Assembly (NCBI GenBank): GCA_023400055.1
Contig: JAEXFN010000017.1
Span: 1 to 64,000 of the forward strand
DNA length: 64,000 nucleotides
Origin: Bacillota bacterium
GTDB lineage: Bacteria > Bacillota > UBA4882 > UBA8346
Direction: 5' to 3'
In this document: positions 26,475 through 33,713 of the stretch, piece by piece
Layout of the letters: every line of letters starts with the position of its first letter
Position numbering within the stretch: position 1 is the first letter of the stretch
Notes under the pieces: generated by a model
Seen by the model: the letters and a program-made list of their open reading frames with translations, nothing else
Told to the model about the DNA's origin: nothing
Database searches by the model: none
Made by a program: the position numbers and the translations under genes

Positions 26475-26747
26475 AGATCTTTATCCACCAAAGTTAGATC
26501 TTGATTCACAAAAGATCGATCTGGAATCATCGCAGATCGATCTTTATTAACAAAAGATCGATCTTTATCCACAAAAGATCGATCTGGAATCGTTGCAGAC
26601 AGATCTTTATTAACAAAAGATCGATCTTTATCCACAAAAGATCGATCTGGAATCATCGCAGACAGATCTTTATTAACAAAAGATCGATCTTTATTCACAA
26701 AAGGAAGATCTTTATCCACAAAAGATCGATCTTTTGGGGATAAGTGA
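26475..26747. repeat. 21-bp-period tandem array 3 with embedded DnaA boxes
   Basis: Twelve full 21-bp units plus a degenerate thirteenth fill the gap between the germination and histidine operons. Most units start RGATCTTTAT and end CAAAAGAT. Three unit types alternate, giving a 63-bp higher-order repeat that occurs three times: a GGAATCATCGCAGA type, a TTATTAACA type and a TTATCCACA type. Perfect DnaA boxes (TTATCCACA three times, TTATTCACA once) lie within the units. CGATCG-type and AAAGATCGATCTTT palindromes form at the unit junctions. Upstream, a GCTAAAG/CTTTAGC hairpin lies near 26403-26428. Confidence 0.93.
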
Positions 26748-26893
26748 GTTACTCGAATAATCCGGGCTGAAACCGGAACGCTCATCGGCCATCCTAGGCA
26801 GTTTCATAGTTCATCTTGCACAACGCGTTAATTTAGCGAGGTTTTCATGGCAAATCCGGATTGCGAAAGTTGAGTTAACAGAACTCCCTTGCG

Positions 26894-26922
26894 TTGACAA
26901 CGATTGTTCCCTGTGATAAATT
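26894..26922 (+). promoter_or_regulatory. Sigma-A-type promoter of the histidine operon
   Basis: TTGACA (26894-26899), 17-bp spacer, TAAATT (26917-26922). The leader is only about 20 nt, which leaves no room for a T-box or other attenuator. Confidence 0.75.
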
Positions 26923-26948
26923 AAAGGAAAATTGTTGTAGGGGTAATC

Positions 26949-28262
26949 ATGCGAATACTGAATACGCTTACGGACAAAACTGCGGTTCTGGAATTACTGA
27001 ACCGTCGTCCCAAGTTTCAGGGTCAGAATCAACTGCAACTTGCCGCGAGTGTCGCGGCGATTATGCAAAAGGTTCGTTCCGAAGGGGACGCCGCTTTATA
27101 TGAATTAACTGCCAAATTTGATCGGGTCGCTCTTGCACCGGGCCCATTACGCGTTACGGATTCGGAAATCACCGCCGCCCGTGCGGAAATCTCCGCTACT
27201 TTTTTAACTGCTATCCGCCTCGCCAAAGAAAACATTCTCGCATATCATCAAAAACAACTTCCCAAGGATTGGCTCGATCTCCGTGACAACGGCATCATTC
27301 TGGGCCAACGGTATCAAGCGGTGGATTCCGCCGGACTGTATGTGCCGGGGGGGATTGCCGGTACTACTCCGCTAGTCTCTTCCGTCTTGATGAACGTTCT
27401 TCCGGCAGCAGTCGCCGGCGTGCAACGGATTGTGATTTGTACTCCGCCCAATGCTACGGGAGGAATTAATCCTTATCTACTCCTGGCGGCGGCGGAATGC
27501 GGTGTGAGTGAAATCTACAAAGTTGGCGGGGCGCAGGCCATTGCCGCTTTGGCTTTCGGAACCGAGAGCATTGCGCCGGTCGATGTAATCACCGGTCCCG
27601 GCAATCAATATGTAACCGAGGCCAAACGCCAAGTATTCGGCTATGTGGGCCTGGATATGCTGGCGGGACCGAGTGAGATTTTGGTTATCGCTGACGCCGA
27701 AAATAATCCGGCCTATATTGCCGCGGATCTCTTATCGCAAGCGGAGCACGGCCCGGTCAATGAAGCAGGTTCGTTTTTGCTAACGCCTTCGGTTACTTTG
27801 GCCGAAGCGGTCAGTCTCGAGGTAGAACGGCAATTGGCGAAACTTAATCGCCATGAGATCGCCGCCGCTTCCCTCGAAGCGCATGGCCTCATTGCGGTAA
27901 CCAAGGATCTGGATGAAGCCTTCGAGTTGGCCAACTATTGCGCTCCGGAGCATTTAGAACTCCTGGTCGCGAATCCCTGGTCCCAAATGGGCCGGATTAA
28001 ACATGCCGGCGCGATTTTCATCGGGCCGCATTCCACCGAACCGATCGGCGATTATGTCGCTGGCACCAACCATGTCCTGCCGACCAATGGAACTGCCCGT
28101 TTTTCTTCGGGCCTGAATGTCGATCATTTTATCAAAAAAAGCAGTTTAATCTCGTACAGCCAGGCGGGGATCGAACGGTTCGGACCGGCGGCGATCACTA
28201 TCGCCGGAGTGGAAGGTTTGGACGCCCACGCCAATGCAGTCCGGCTTCGCTTAAAAAAATGA
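26949..28262 (+). CDS. hisD: Histidinol dehydrogenase
   Basis: Catalyses the last two steps of histidine synthesis, L-histidinol to L-histidine, with NAD and zinc. 437 residues, usual length. Family motifs include LYVPGG, KVGGAQAIAALAFGTE, DVITGPGNQYVTEAKRQV, GLDMLAGPSEILVIAD, and the catalytic and zinc region CAPEHLELL and GTNHVLPT. It is first in a compact hisD-hisB-hisH-hisF unit, with a promoter about 30 bp upstream and AGGGGT before the ATG. Confidence 0.97.
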   Translation: MRILNTLTDKTAVLELLNRRPKFQGQNQLQLAASVAAIMQKVRSEGDAALYELTAKFDRVALAPGPLRVTDSEITAARAEISATFLTAIRLAKENILAYHQKQLPKDWLDLRDNGIILGQRYQAVDSAGLYVPGGIAGTTPLVSSVLMNVLPAAVAGVQRIVICTPPNATGGINPYLLLAAAECGVSEIYKVGGAQAIAALAFGTESIAPVDVITGPGNQYVTEAKRQVFGYVGLDMLAGPSEILVIADAENNPAYIAADLLSQAEHGPVNEAGSFLLTPSVTLAEAVSLEVERQLAKLNRHEIAAASLEAHGLIAVTKDLDEAFELANYCAPEHLELLVANPWSQMGRIKHAGAIFIGPHSTEPIGDYVAGTNHVLPTNGTARFSSGLNVDHFIKKSSLISYSQAGIERFGPAAITIAGVEGLDAHANAVRLRLKK

Positions 28263-28275
28263 GGTGAATCCATCC

Positions 28276-28860
28276 ATGCGCACTGCCACGATTGAACGAA
28301 ATACCTCGGAGACCAAGATTACGATGGAAATGAATCTTGAAGGTACCGGAGTTTATGATATCCATACCGGGATCGGTTTTTTTGATCATATGTTGGCGCA
28401 AGTTGCCCGGCATGGCCATCTGGATCTCAAGGTGCAGGCCGCTGGAGATCTGGAGGTCGATTCCCATCATACCATCGAAGACGTGGGGATCGTCCTCGGG
28501 ATGGCATTGAAGCAGTCGCTTGGCGACAAACAGGGCATCCGGCGCTACGGAGAAGCCACCGTCCCGATGGACGAGGCTTTGGCCTTAGCGGTACTGGATT
28601 TGAGCGGACGGCCGTTTCTCAGATTCCGGGCCGATTTGGGGAAAAATCGCCTCGGCCAATTCGATCTGGAAATGGTGGAGGAGTTTTTCCGAGCGGTTGC
28701 AGTGGGGGCCGGTCTGACCGTTCATATTCAGCTGATGGACGGTTCTAATCTGCATCATTGCTGTGAAGCTATTTTTAAGGCTTTTGGCCGGGCACTGGCG
28801 GATGCGGTATCGATCGACGATAGAGTGGTCGGGATCCCTTCGACCAAAGGAGTTCTTTAG
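28276..28860 (+). CDS. hisB: Imidazoleglycerol-phosphate dehydratase
   Basis: Dehydrates imidazole glycerol phosphate in histidine synthesis; manganese enzyme, monofunctional form of 194 residues. The two metal-binding HHxxE repeats are visible as DSHHTIEDVG and NLHHCCEAIFK, and the start RTATIERNTSETKI is typical. I chose ATG 28276, with GAGGTG 9 nt upstream; the in-frame GTG at 28264 overlaps that site. It lies 13 bp after hisD and its stop abuts the hisH start codon. Confidence 0.96.
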   Translation: MRTATIERNTSETKITMEMNLEGTGVYDIHTGIGFFDHMLAQVARHGHLDLKVQAAGDLEVDSHHTIEDVGIVLGMALKQSLGDKQGIRRYGEATVPMDEALALAVLDLSGRPFLRFRADLGKNRLGQFDLEMVEEFFRAVAVGAGLTVHIQLMDGSNLHHCCEAIFKAFGRALADAVSIDDRVVGIPSTKGVL

Positions 28861-29484
28861 ATGATCGCGATTATTGATTATGGAGTAGGAAATCTCCGCA
28901 GCGTTGCCAAGGCTTTTGAATTTTTGGGCGTTTCGGCGCAGGTCACCTCCGACCCGGCGGTGGTTGAAGAAGCGGATCGGGTGGTTTTGCCTGGAGTCGG
29001 CGCGTTCGGTAAATCGATGGAAAGCTTGGAGAAGGCTGGGATGGTTCCAGCGGTTCATAAGGTAATCGCCTCGGGCCGGCCGTTTTTGGGAATCTGCCTC
29101 GGACTGCAGTTGCTCTTCGAGGAAAGTTTTGAAGTGTTTGGGACGGACACTGCTTCTTTCAAGGGGTTGGGGATCTTCCCCGGTCAAGTGCTGCGCTTTC
29201 CAACTTCCGAATTGAAAGTGCCGCAGATCGGTTGGAATCAGATCCGGGTTACCCAGAAGGAAAACCCCTTATTTTTCAAAGTTGCCGACGGCAGCTTTGT
29301 GTATTTTGTTCATTCATATTACGTAAAACCGGCCGATGTCCGGCTTACTGCCTGTGAGACTCAATACGGCATTGATTACTGTTCCGGGGTAACTCGGGCC
29401 AATGTCTTTGCCGTTCAATTTCATCCGGAGAAAAGCAGTCGGGTGGGTTTACAGATCCTGCGGAACTTTGCGGAATTAAAGTAA
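28861..29484 (+). CDS. hisH: Imidazole glycerol phosphate synthase, glutaminase subunit
   Basis: Supplies ammonia from glutamine to HisF. Class I glutamine amidotransferase of 207 residues. The nucleophile cysteine is in FLGICLGLQLLF and the His-Glu pair in VQFHPEKSS; the N-terminus IAIIDYGVGNLRSV is the family start. The ATG directly follows the hisB stop codon, so translation is coupled. Confidence 0.97.
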   Translation: MIAIIDYGVGNLRSVAKAFEFLGVSAQVTSDPAVVEEADRVVLPGVGAFGKSMESLEKAGMVPAVHKVIASGRPFLGICLGLQLLFEESFEVFGTDTASFKGLGIFPGQVLRFPTSELKVPQIGWNQIRVTQKENPLFFKVADGSFVYFVHSYYVKPADVRLTACETQYGIDYCSGVTRANVFAVQFHPEKSSRVGLQILRNFAELK

Positions 29485-29524
29485 AATCAGCATTGAATTT
29501 TGAGAAGGGTAGAGGAACCAACCT

Positions 29525-30298
29525 ATGCTGGCTAAACGTATCATTCCCTGTTTGGATGTGAAGGACGGCCGGGTGGTGAAAGGAACGGAGTTTCTGCAAT
29601 TGCGGGATGCCGGCGATCCGGTGGAGCTGGGAGCGTTTTATGATCGTGAAGGAGCGGATGAACTGGTTTTTTTGGATATTACAGCTTCTCACGAACGCCG
29701 CAAAACCGTAGTCGAAATGGCTGCCCATGTTGCGGAACAGGTTTTTATCCCGTTTACCGTGGGCGGTGGTATCGCCAGTGTCGCGGATATGCGGGAAATT
29801 CTACTGGCCGGCGCCGATAAAACCGCCATTAATACTGCGGCAGTAACCCAACCGCAGTTGATCACCGAGGGTGCCGAACGTTTCGGCTCGCAATGTGTGG
29901 TGGTGGCCATTGATGCCCGGCGGCGCTGCAAAGAAGACCCGGCCAAGGGATGGGAAGTATATATCCATGGCGGCCGGACCCCTACCGGGCTTGATGCGGT
30001 TGAATGGGCCAAGCGGGTCGAAGAGTTGGGAGCAGGGGAGATCTTACTGACCAGTATGGATTGTGACGGAACGCATGACGGCTATGATAACAGCTTGAAT
30101 AGGGCTGTCGCCGAAACAGTGGGAGTTCCGGTCATCGCTTCGGGCGGAGCGGGTCGTTTGGAACATCTGGCGGATGCGATTCGGGAAGGCAAATCCGACG
30201 CGGTGTTGGTCGCCTCGATCTTTCATTATCGCGAATATAGCATTCGACAGGCTAAGGAGTTTTTGGCCGAACGGCACATCGCGGTAAGAAGCATCTGA
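29525..30298 (+). CDS. hisF: Imidazole glycerol phosphate synthase, cyclase subunit
   Basis: Forms imidazole glycerol phosphate and AICAR from PRFAR with ammonia from HisH. TIM barrel of 257 residues. Catalytic aspartates lie in PCLDVKDGRVVKG (Asp11) and VVVAIDARR (near 130); TSMDCDGTHDGYD and ASGGAG are the family loops, and these separate it from HisA. Only 40 bp separate it from hisH, where hisA usually lies; hisA is absent. A terminator follows. Confidence 0.97.
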   Translation: MLAKRIIPCLDVKDGRVVKGTEFLQLRDAGDPVELGAFYDREGADELVFLDITASHERRKTVVEMAAHVAEQVFIPFTVGGGIASVADMREILLAGADKTAINTAAVTQPQLITEGAERFGSQCVVVAIDARRRCKEDPAKGWEVYIHGGRTPTGLDAVEWAKRVEELGAGEILLTSMDCDGTHDGYDNSLNRAVAETVGVPVIASGGAGRLEHLADAIREGKSDAVLVASIFHYREYSIRQAKEFLAERHIAVRSI

Positions 30299-30321
30299 GT
30301 TTTAGCAAGTAAGTATTTTAT

Positions 30322-30359
30322 AAAACAAAAAAGACGGCACTGGTCGTCTTTTTTGTTTT
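30322..30359. terminator. Terminator after hisF
   Basis: Stem AAGACG with flanking A and T tracts on either side (AAAACAAAA...TTTTGTTTT), 8-nt loop. The symmetric A/T flanks allow function on both strands. Confidence 0.92.
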
Positions 30360-30385
30360 GCTTACGATTCGCATCCCCAAAAGAA

Positions 30386-30405
30386 AAAAGGCCTGGTGGC
30401 CTTTT
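30386..30405 (-). terminator. Terminator after rpsT
   Basis: Stem AAAAGGCC, 4-nt loop, reading on the minus strand into TTTTTTCTTTT. It lies directly after the rpsT stop codon. Confidence 0.88.
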
Positions 30406-30407
30406 GA

Positions 30408-30668
30408 TTACATAGCGTTTAATTTTTTCATCAAACGGGATTTCCTACGCGCGGCCTGATTTTTATGAATTAAACCTTTTGACGCACTTTCATCCAAAGA
30501 TTTAATCGCCTGTTGCAGATCGGTCTTGGCGGCATCTTTGTTTCCGGCAGTAATGGAGGAAACAGCCTTTTTTAAGTATGTCTTCAACTCGGAACGTTGC
30601 GTCTTATTGGCTTCACGGTTAATCGCAGCTATCTTTACTCGTTTCGCGGCTGATTTAATATTCGGCAA
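30408..30668 (-). CDS. rpsT: 30S ribosomal protein S20
   Basis: Primary 16S rRNA-binding protein of the small subunit, 86 residues, lysine-rich and helical. With a TTG start at 30668 the protein begins MPNIKSAAKRVK, the normal S20 N-terminus, and AAGGAGG lies 8 nt upstream. A longer frame exists but the extra residues would contain the Shine-Dalgarno. TNNxxRSELKTYLKK- and ASKGLIHKNQAARRKSRL-like segments are the conserved core. Convergent with hisF. Confidence 0.97.
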   Translation of the reverse strand: MPNIKSAAKRVKIAAINREANKTQRSELKTYLKKAVSSITAGNKDAAKTDLQQAIKSLDESASKGLIHKNQAARRKSRLMKKLNAM

Positions 30669-30757
30669 AACATTCACCTCCTTATACTGCGGCAAAAGAC
30701 CTGAATTTTCAACAGATTATATTGTATCATGGACATCTATGTTTTGCAAGAAAATTT

Positions 30758-31696
30758 CTACTTTGACTTCACGGTATCGCCATTGGCAATCTGATAACGG
30801 CGGCTGAGATAGTTCGATACCACACAGGTAGAGGATTTTTCCTTCACTTCGGCCACGGAGATTTCAGCCAGCGGTTCGGTGACTTCATCAATGACTTCGC
30901 CGGTTTTCGGATCCCGGACCACTTCGATTACGTGGTGGATGACGAAGACCATCCCCGGTTCCACGCCATCGCCGGAACCAACGTTGATAATGACCTTGTT
31001 GCCGCTGGTATAAGCGACCAAACCGGAAAGTACTGAATGACCTGGGGCGTTGCCGTAAGTTTTGGCGACCAAGTCGTCCGCCAACTGATTCACGGCATCG
31101 CGCAAGGCTTCTCCGAGGATCGTCTTGCGGAACTCATTGCTGCCGAAAGCCATCGCATTCCAATTGACCACCAGACCGAGGTTGGTCTGCTTTTTTTCAC
31201 CCTTGCCGGTCACTACCGTCATAATCTCGGCAGTACTGGTGTCGACCAAACGGGCGTCGATGGTGACGATGGCATTGGAGGTTTTGATGCCCAGACCGAA
31301 ACCGCGGTTGGTAGCGATTCCGCCACCATTGGATTTTATCGAAAATTCGGTAACCCGGCCCATCACTAAGTATTGTACCCCTAAAATCTTGCCCAAGCGG
31401 GCGGCGGTTCGGGAATCAACCATGCCCGATGAGCCAAACCGTTGCTCCTGCAATATTTTGTCGATCTGTTCCCGTTCGATAACCCGAAACTTTTGCGTAC
31501 TCACCAGAGCGGTGGTCAACTCATCCGAGACTCCTTTGCCAACCTCCCAGCTATTCCGCCACCAACGCTCCTGGATAGAGCCGTCGTCAAAAGGCAAAAC
31601 CGCTATCTTATAAAGTTTCTCAGCTGCTAGCGTGGGAAAGATGAATATTCCGCCGAGCAAAGCGATGACCAGAATGGACAGAAGTTTTCGTTTCAC
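30758..31696 (-). CDS. CsgG-fold secreted protein
   Basis: 312 residues with a signal peptide (MKRKLLSILVIALLGGIFIF, cleavage after TLAA) and a CsgG-like domain: YKIAVLPFDDGS, the ELTTALVSTQKFRVIEREQIDKIL segment in two parts, and GVQYLVMGRVTEF. CsgG relatives form outer-membrane secretion pores or periplasmic activators such as LpoB; this one lacks a lipobox cysteine. The C-terminal part (INVGSGDGVEPGMVFVIHH) resembles the FlgT-type tail domain. GTG 31696 is chosen because AGGAGGG lies 8 nt upstream. A role at the outer membrane or in the periplasm is inferred. Confidence 0.82.
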   Translation of the reverse strand: MKRKLLSILVIALLGGIFIFPTLAAEKLYKIAVLPFDDGSIQERWWRNSWEVGKGVSDELTTALVSTQKFRVIEREQIDKILQEQRFGSSGMVDSRTAARLGKILGVQYLVMGRVTEFSIKSNGGGIATNRGFGLGIKTSNAIVTIDARLVDTSTAEIMTVVTGKGEKKQTNLGLVVNWNAMAFGSNEFRKTILGEALRDAVNQLADDLVAKTYGNAPGHSVLSGLVAYTSGNKVIINVGSGDGVEPGMVFVIHHVIEVVRDPKTGEVIDEVTEPLAEISVAEVKEKSSTCVVSNYLSRRYQIANGDTVKSK

Positions 31697-31883
31697 TGAA
31701 TAGACCCTCCTAACATTCGTACTAACGCTATTCAAAATTATAGCACAGGAAGACAAAGAGTCACAAGTTTGCCAATTCGGATACACGCATGAAACAGCTG
31801 GCAATCCGGGCAAAATATGACTAGTTCCTAAATAATAGACGTAAATTGACCCGAAAATGTTCCCAAGAAATGGGGAGTATTTG

Positions 31884-32234
31884 ATGTTTTTTATTCATCT
31901 TTTCGCGAGTATTTTGCTTCTGATCGCAGTTTCCTTGATTATACCACAGTTTAACCCAGGCGGGCTCATTGTGTTGCCGGTGGAAGGCGTTTTGATTGCC
32001 ACCATCGGTCTGGGAGTGGAATCATTGACGCGATGGTGTTGGCTCAAGCACCGGAAGCGGAGTTTCGCAGTGAGTCTGAGTGCGCCGCTGGGAATGATAA
32101 TCAGTAAAACATTGTTTGCAGGAGTTAATTTGACGGGATTGGGAATAATAGTCATGTATTTGGGAATGGTTGGTCTGGAGTTACTCCTTCCCGAACCGCG
32201 AAGAACGAGCGGTTCTGATAAGTACAATCAATAA
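31884..32234 (+). CDS. Small membrane protein upstream of gpr, unknown function
   Basis: 116 residues with about three or four hydrophobic segments: LFASILLLIAVSLIIPQF, VEGVLIATIGLGVESL and LTGLGIIVMYLGMVGLELLL, and a basic loop KHRKRSF. I do not recognise the family; a distant resemblance to small holin-like proteins is too weak to use. ATG 31884 has GGGAG 6 nt upstream. It ends 14 bp before gpr and is probably cotranscribed with it, which suggests a sporulation link. Confidence 0.72.
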   Translation: MFFIHLFASILLLIAVSLIIPQFNPGGLIVLPVEGVLIATIGLGVESLTRWCWLKHRKRSFAVSLSAPLGMIISKTLFAGVNLTGLGIIVMYLGMVGLELLLPEPRRTSGSDKYNQ

Positions 32235-32248
32235 TTGAGGGTGAGACA

Positions 32249-33226
32249 ATGGACGAAGAACAATTGATCCGGATTGGAGAGATCCATACCGACCTGGCAA
32301 TGGAAGCCAGAGAACTGGCTATGGAACGCAGCGGAGGAGCTGAGCCTTCCGGCGTCAGCACGCAAACCGAAAAACAAGGCGATACTATCATCACCAGAGT
32401 GAACATTGAGAATGAAGCCGCGGGAAAATCGATCGGCAAACAACCCGGATTTTATGTGACTTTGGAAGCGCCCGGTTTACGGACCCATGATCGCGATAAA
32501 TGGGAAGAAATCGCCTTTCTCATGGCCAAAGAGATCGAGGGTTACATCGCCCGGTTCCATTTCGGCGACGACGATCCTTGCCTGGTGGTCGGGCTGGGGA
32601 ACTGGTCGGCCACTCCCGACGCTTTGGGGCCGAAAGTGGTTGAACATATTTTAGTAACCCGGCATCTGCAAGAGACGGCTCCCCCGGAAAAAAAAGGAGG
32701 CTTGCGTCCGGTTTGCGCATTGGCCCCCGGCGTGCTGGGTACGACCGGCATGGAGACGGGCGACATCGTTATGGGCGTGGTACAGCGCATTAAACCGAAA
32801 TTTGTGATTGTCATTGACGCGTTGGCTTCCCGCAGTACGCAGCGGATGGGAGCGACCCTGCAGATTGCCGATACCGGAATTCATCCCGGTTCGGGGCTGG
32901 GGAACCGTCGCATCGGCTTGACTCCGCAAACCTTGGGCGTCCCGGTCATCGCCATCGGAGTACCGACAGTGGTGGAGGCCGCCACGATTGTCCAAGACGC
33001 TTTACAGGAAATGACCCGCATGGCGCCTTCGCTCGTCAGCCCTAAGGCGGTCAACCAGCGGGAGTTGATAAGCCGGGTGCTTTCGCCTTATTTGAATAGT
33101 CTGATTGTCACTCCGAAAGAGATCGACGTAATGATCGAAGATTTGGCCCATGTGGTCTCCGGGGCGCTCAACATCGCCCTGCATCCGGCGGTAAGCCCGC
33201 AGGAGGTCTTCCGGTATCTGACTTGA
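32249..33226 (+). CDS. gpr: Germination protease GPR
   Basis: Endopeptidase (MEROPS A25) that degrades small acid-soluble proteins when spores germinate; made in the forespore as a zymogen. 325 residues. The N-terminal IHTDLAMEARELA segment resembles the SASP cleavage site and is used for autoprocessing. Conserved blocks include VVGLGNWSATPDALGPKVV, LAPGVLGTTGMET and IVIDALASRST (shown in parts) and GNRRIGLTPQTLGVPVIAIGVPTVV in two parts. GAGGGTGAG precedes the ATG. Confidence 0.96.
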   Translation: MDEEQLIRIGEIHTDLAMEARELAMERSGGAEPSGVSTQTEKQGDTIITRVNIENEAAGKSIGKQPGFYVTLEAPGLRTHDRDKWEEIAFLMAKEIEGYIARFHFGDDDPCLVVGLGNWSATPDALGPKVVEHILVTRHLQETAPPEKKGGLRPVCALAPGVLGTTGMETGDIVMGVVQRIKPKFVIVIDALASRSTQRMGATLQIADTGIHPGSGLGNRRIGLTPQTLGVPVIAIGVPTVVEAATIVQDALQEMTRMAPSLVSPKAVNQRELISRVLSPYLNSLIVTPKEIDVMIEDLAHVVSGALNIALHPAVSPQEVFRYLT

Positions 33227-33273
33227 TTTGCGTTTTGCGTTCCGTCGAATTCCATGTCGTGAGTTGAGATCGG

Positions 33274-33313
33274 ATCGCCCATCCCGGGCCGGCAACGGCA
33301 CGAGATGGGCGAT
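33274..33313 (+). terminator. Hairpin after gpr, weak terminator
   Basis: Perfect 10-bp stem ATCGCCCATC/GATGGGCGAT with a 20-nt loop, followed by AAGGTTTTG rather than a clean T run. Confidence 0.45.
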
Positions 33314-33352
33314 AAGGTTTTGCGCGGGATATCAGGCAAGAGTGGTAGATAA

Positions 33353-33691
33353 ATGATGAAACATTTCCTGAAGATGCTGGCGATAGCTTTATGGTTTACT
33401 CTGGTGCTGGCGACCGGATATTGGATAGTCTTGAACAATTTAAGCCGACTGCTGGGAGCGGAGCGGTTTAAGTTTGACTGCCATCTGGCAACGAACCGTT
33501 TGGTGATCACCGCCGGGCAATGGCATAACCAGATTCGTTTCGATACGCCGTTGAAAATCTGGCGGACTCACAGAGAGTGGCGGATCAATAGCCCCATCGG
33601 AACACTCAGCGTAGCTACCCAGCCCGGCCTGGAAATCCACTGGGAAAATCCGGCGAAAAGGAGGAGTTCGAAAATGGATGGTGAATACTAA
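33353..33691 (+). CDS. Small protein with one membrane helix, unknown function
   Basis: 112 residues: an N-terminal helix (MLAIALWFTLVLATGYWIVL) and a basic extracytoplasmic part rich in Trp and Arg (KIWRTHREWRINSP). The start site is weakly supported, with no strong Shine-Dalgarno. It lies between gpr and murJ, 22 bp before the murJ start, on the same strand. No family recognised; the position suggests an envelope or sporulation role. Confidence 0.5.
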   Translation: MMKHFLKMLAIALWFTLVLATGYWIVLNNLSRLLGAERFKFDCHLATNRLVITAGQWHNQIRFDTPLKIWRTHREWRINSPIGTLSVATQPGLEIHWENPAKRRSSKMDGEY

Positions 33692-33713
33692 CTTTTCGGA
33701 AAGGGGTTCAATC

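Noticed and set aside
26475..26747. CRISPR array or replication origin
   Set aside because: Units are contiguous with no unique spacers, and no cas, dnaA, dnaN or gyr genes lie nearby.
26465..26785. 106-codon minus-strand frame across array 3 with an AGGA site upstream
   Set aside because: The product would be a near-perfect heptad repeat; the other arrays show no consistent coding strand, so I treat it as a by-product of the period. Translation data could reverse this.
26884..26948. T-box or attenuator before the histidine operon
   Set aside because: The promoter leaves a leader of only about 20 nt.
31884..32234. BofA (pro-sigma-K processing inhibitor) upstream of gpr
   Set aside because: Small membrane protein in a sporulation context, but the sequence does not resemble BofA.
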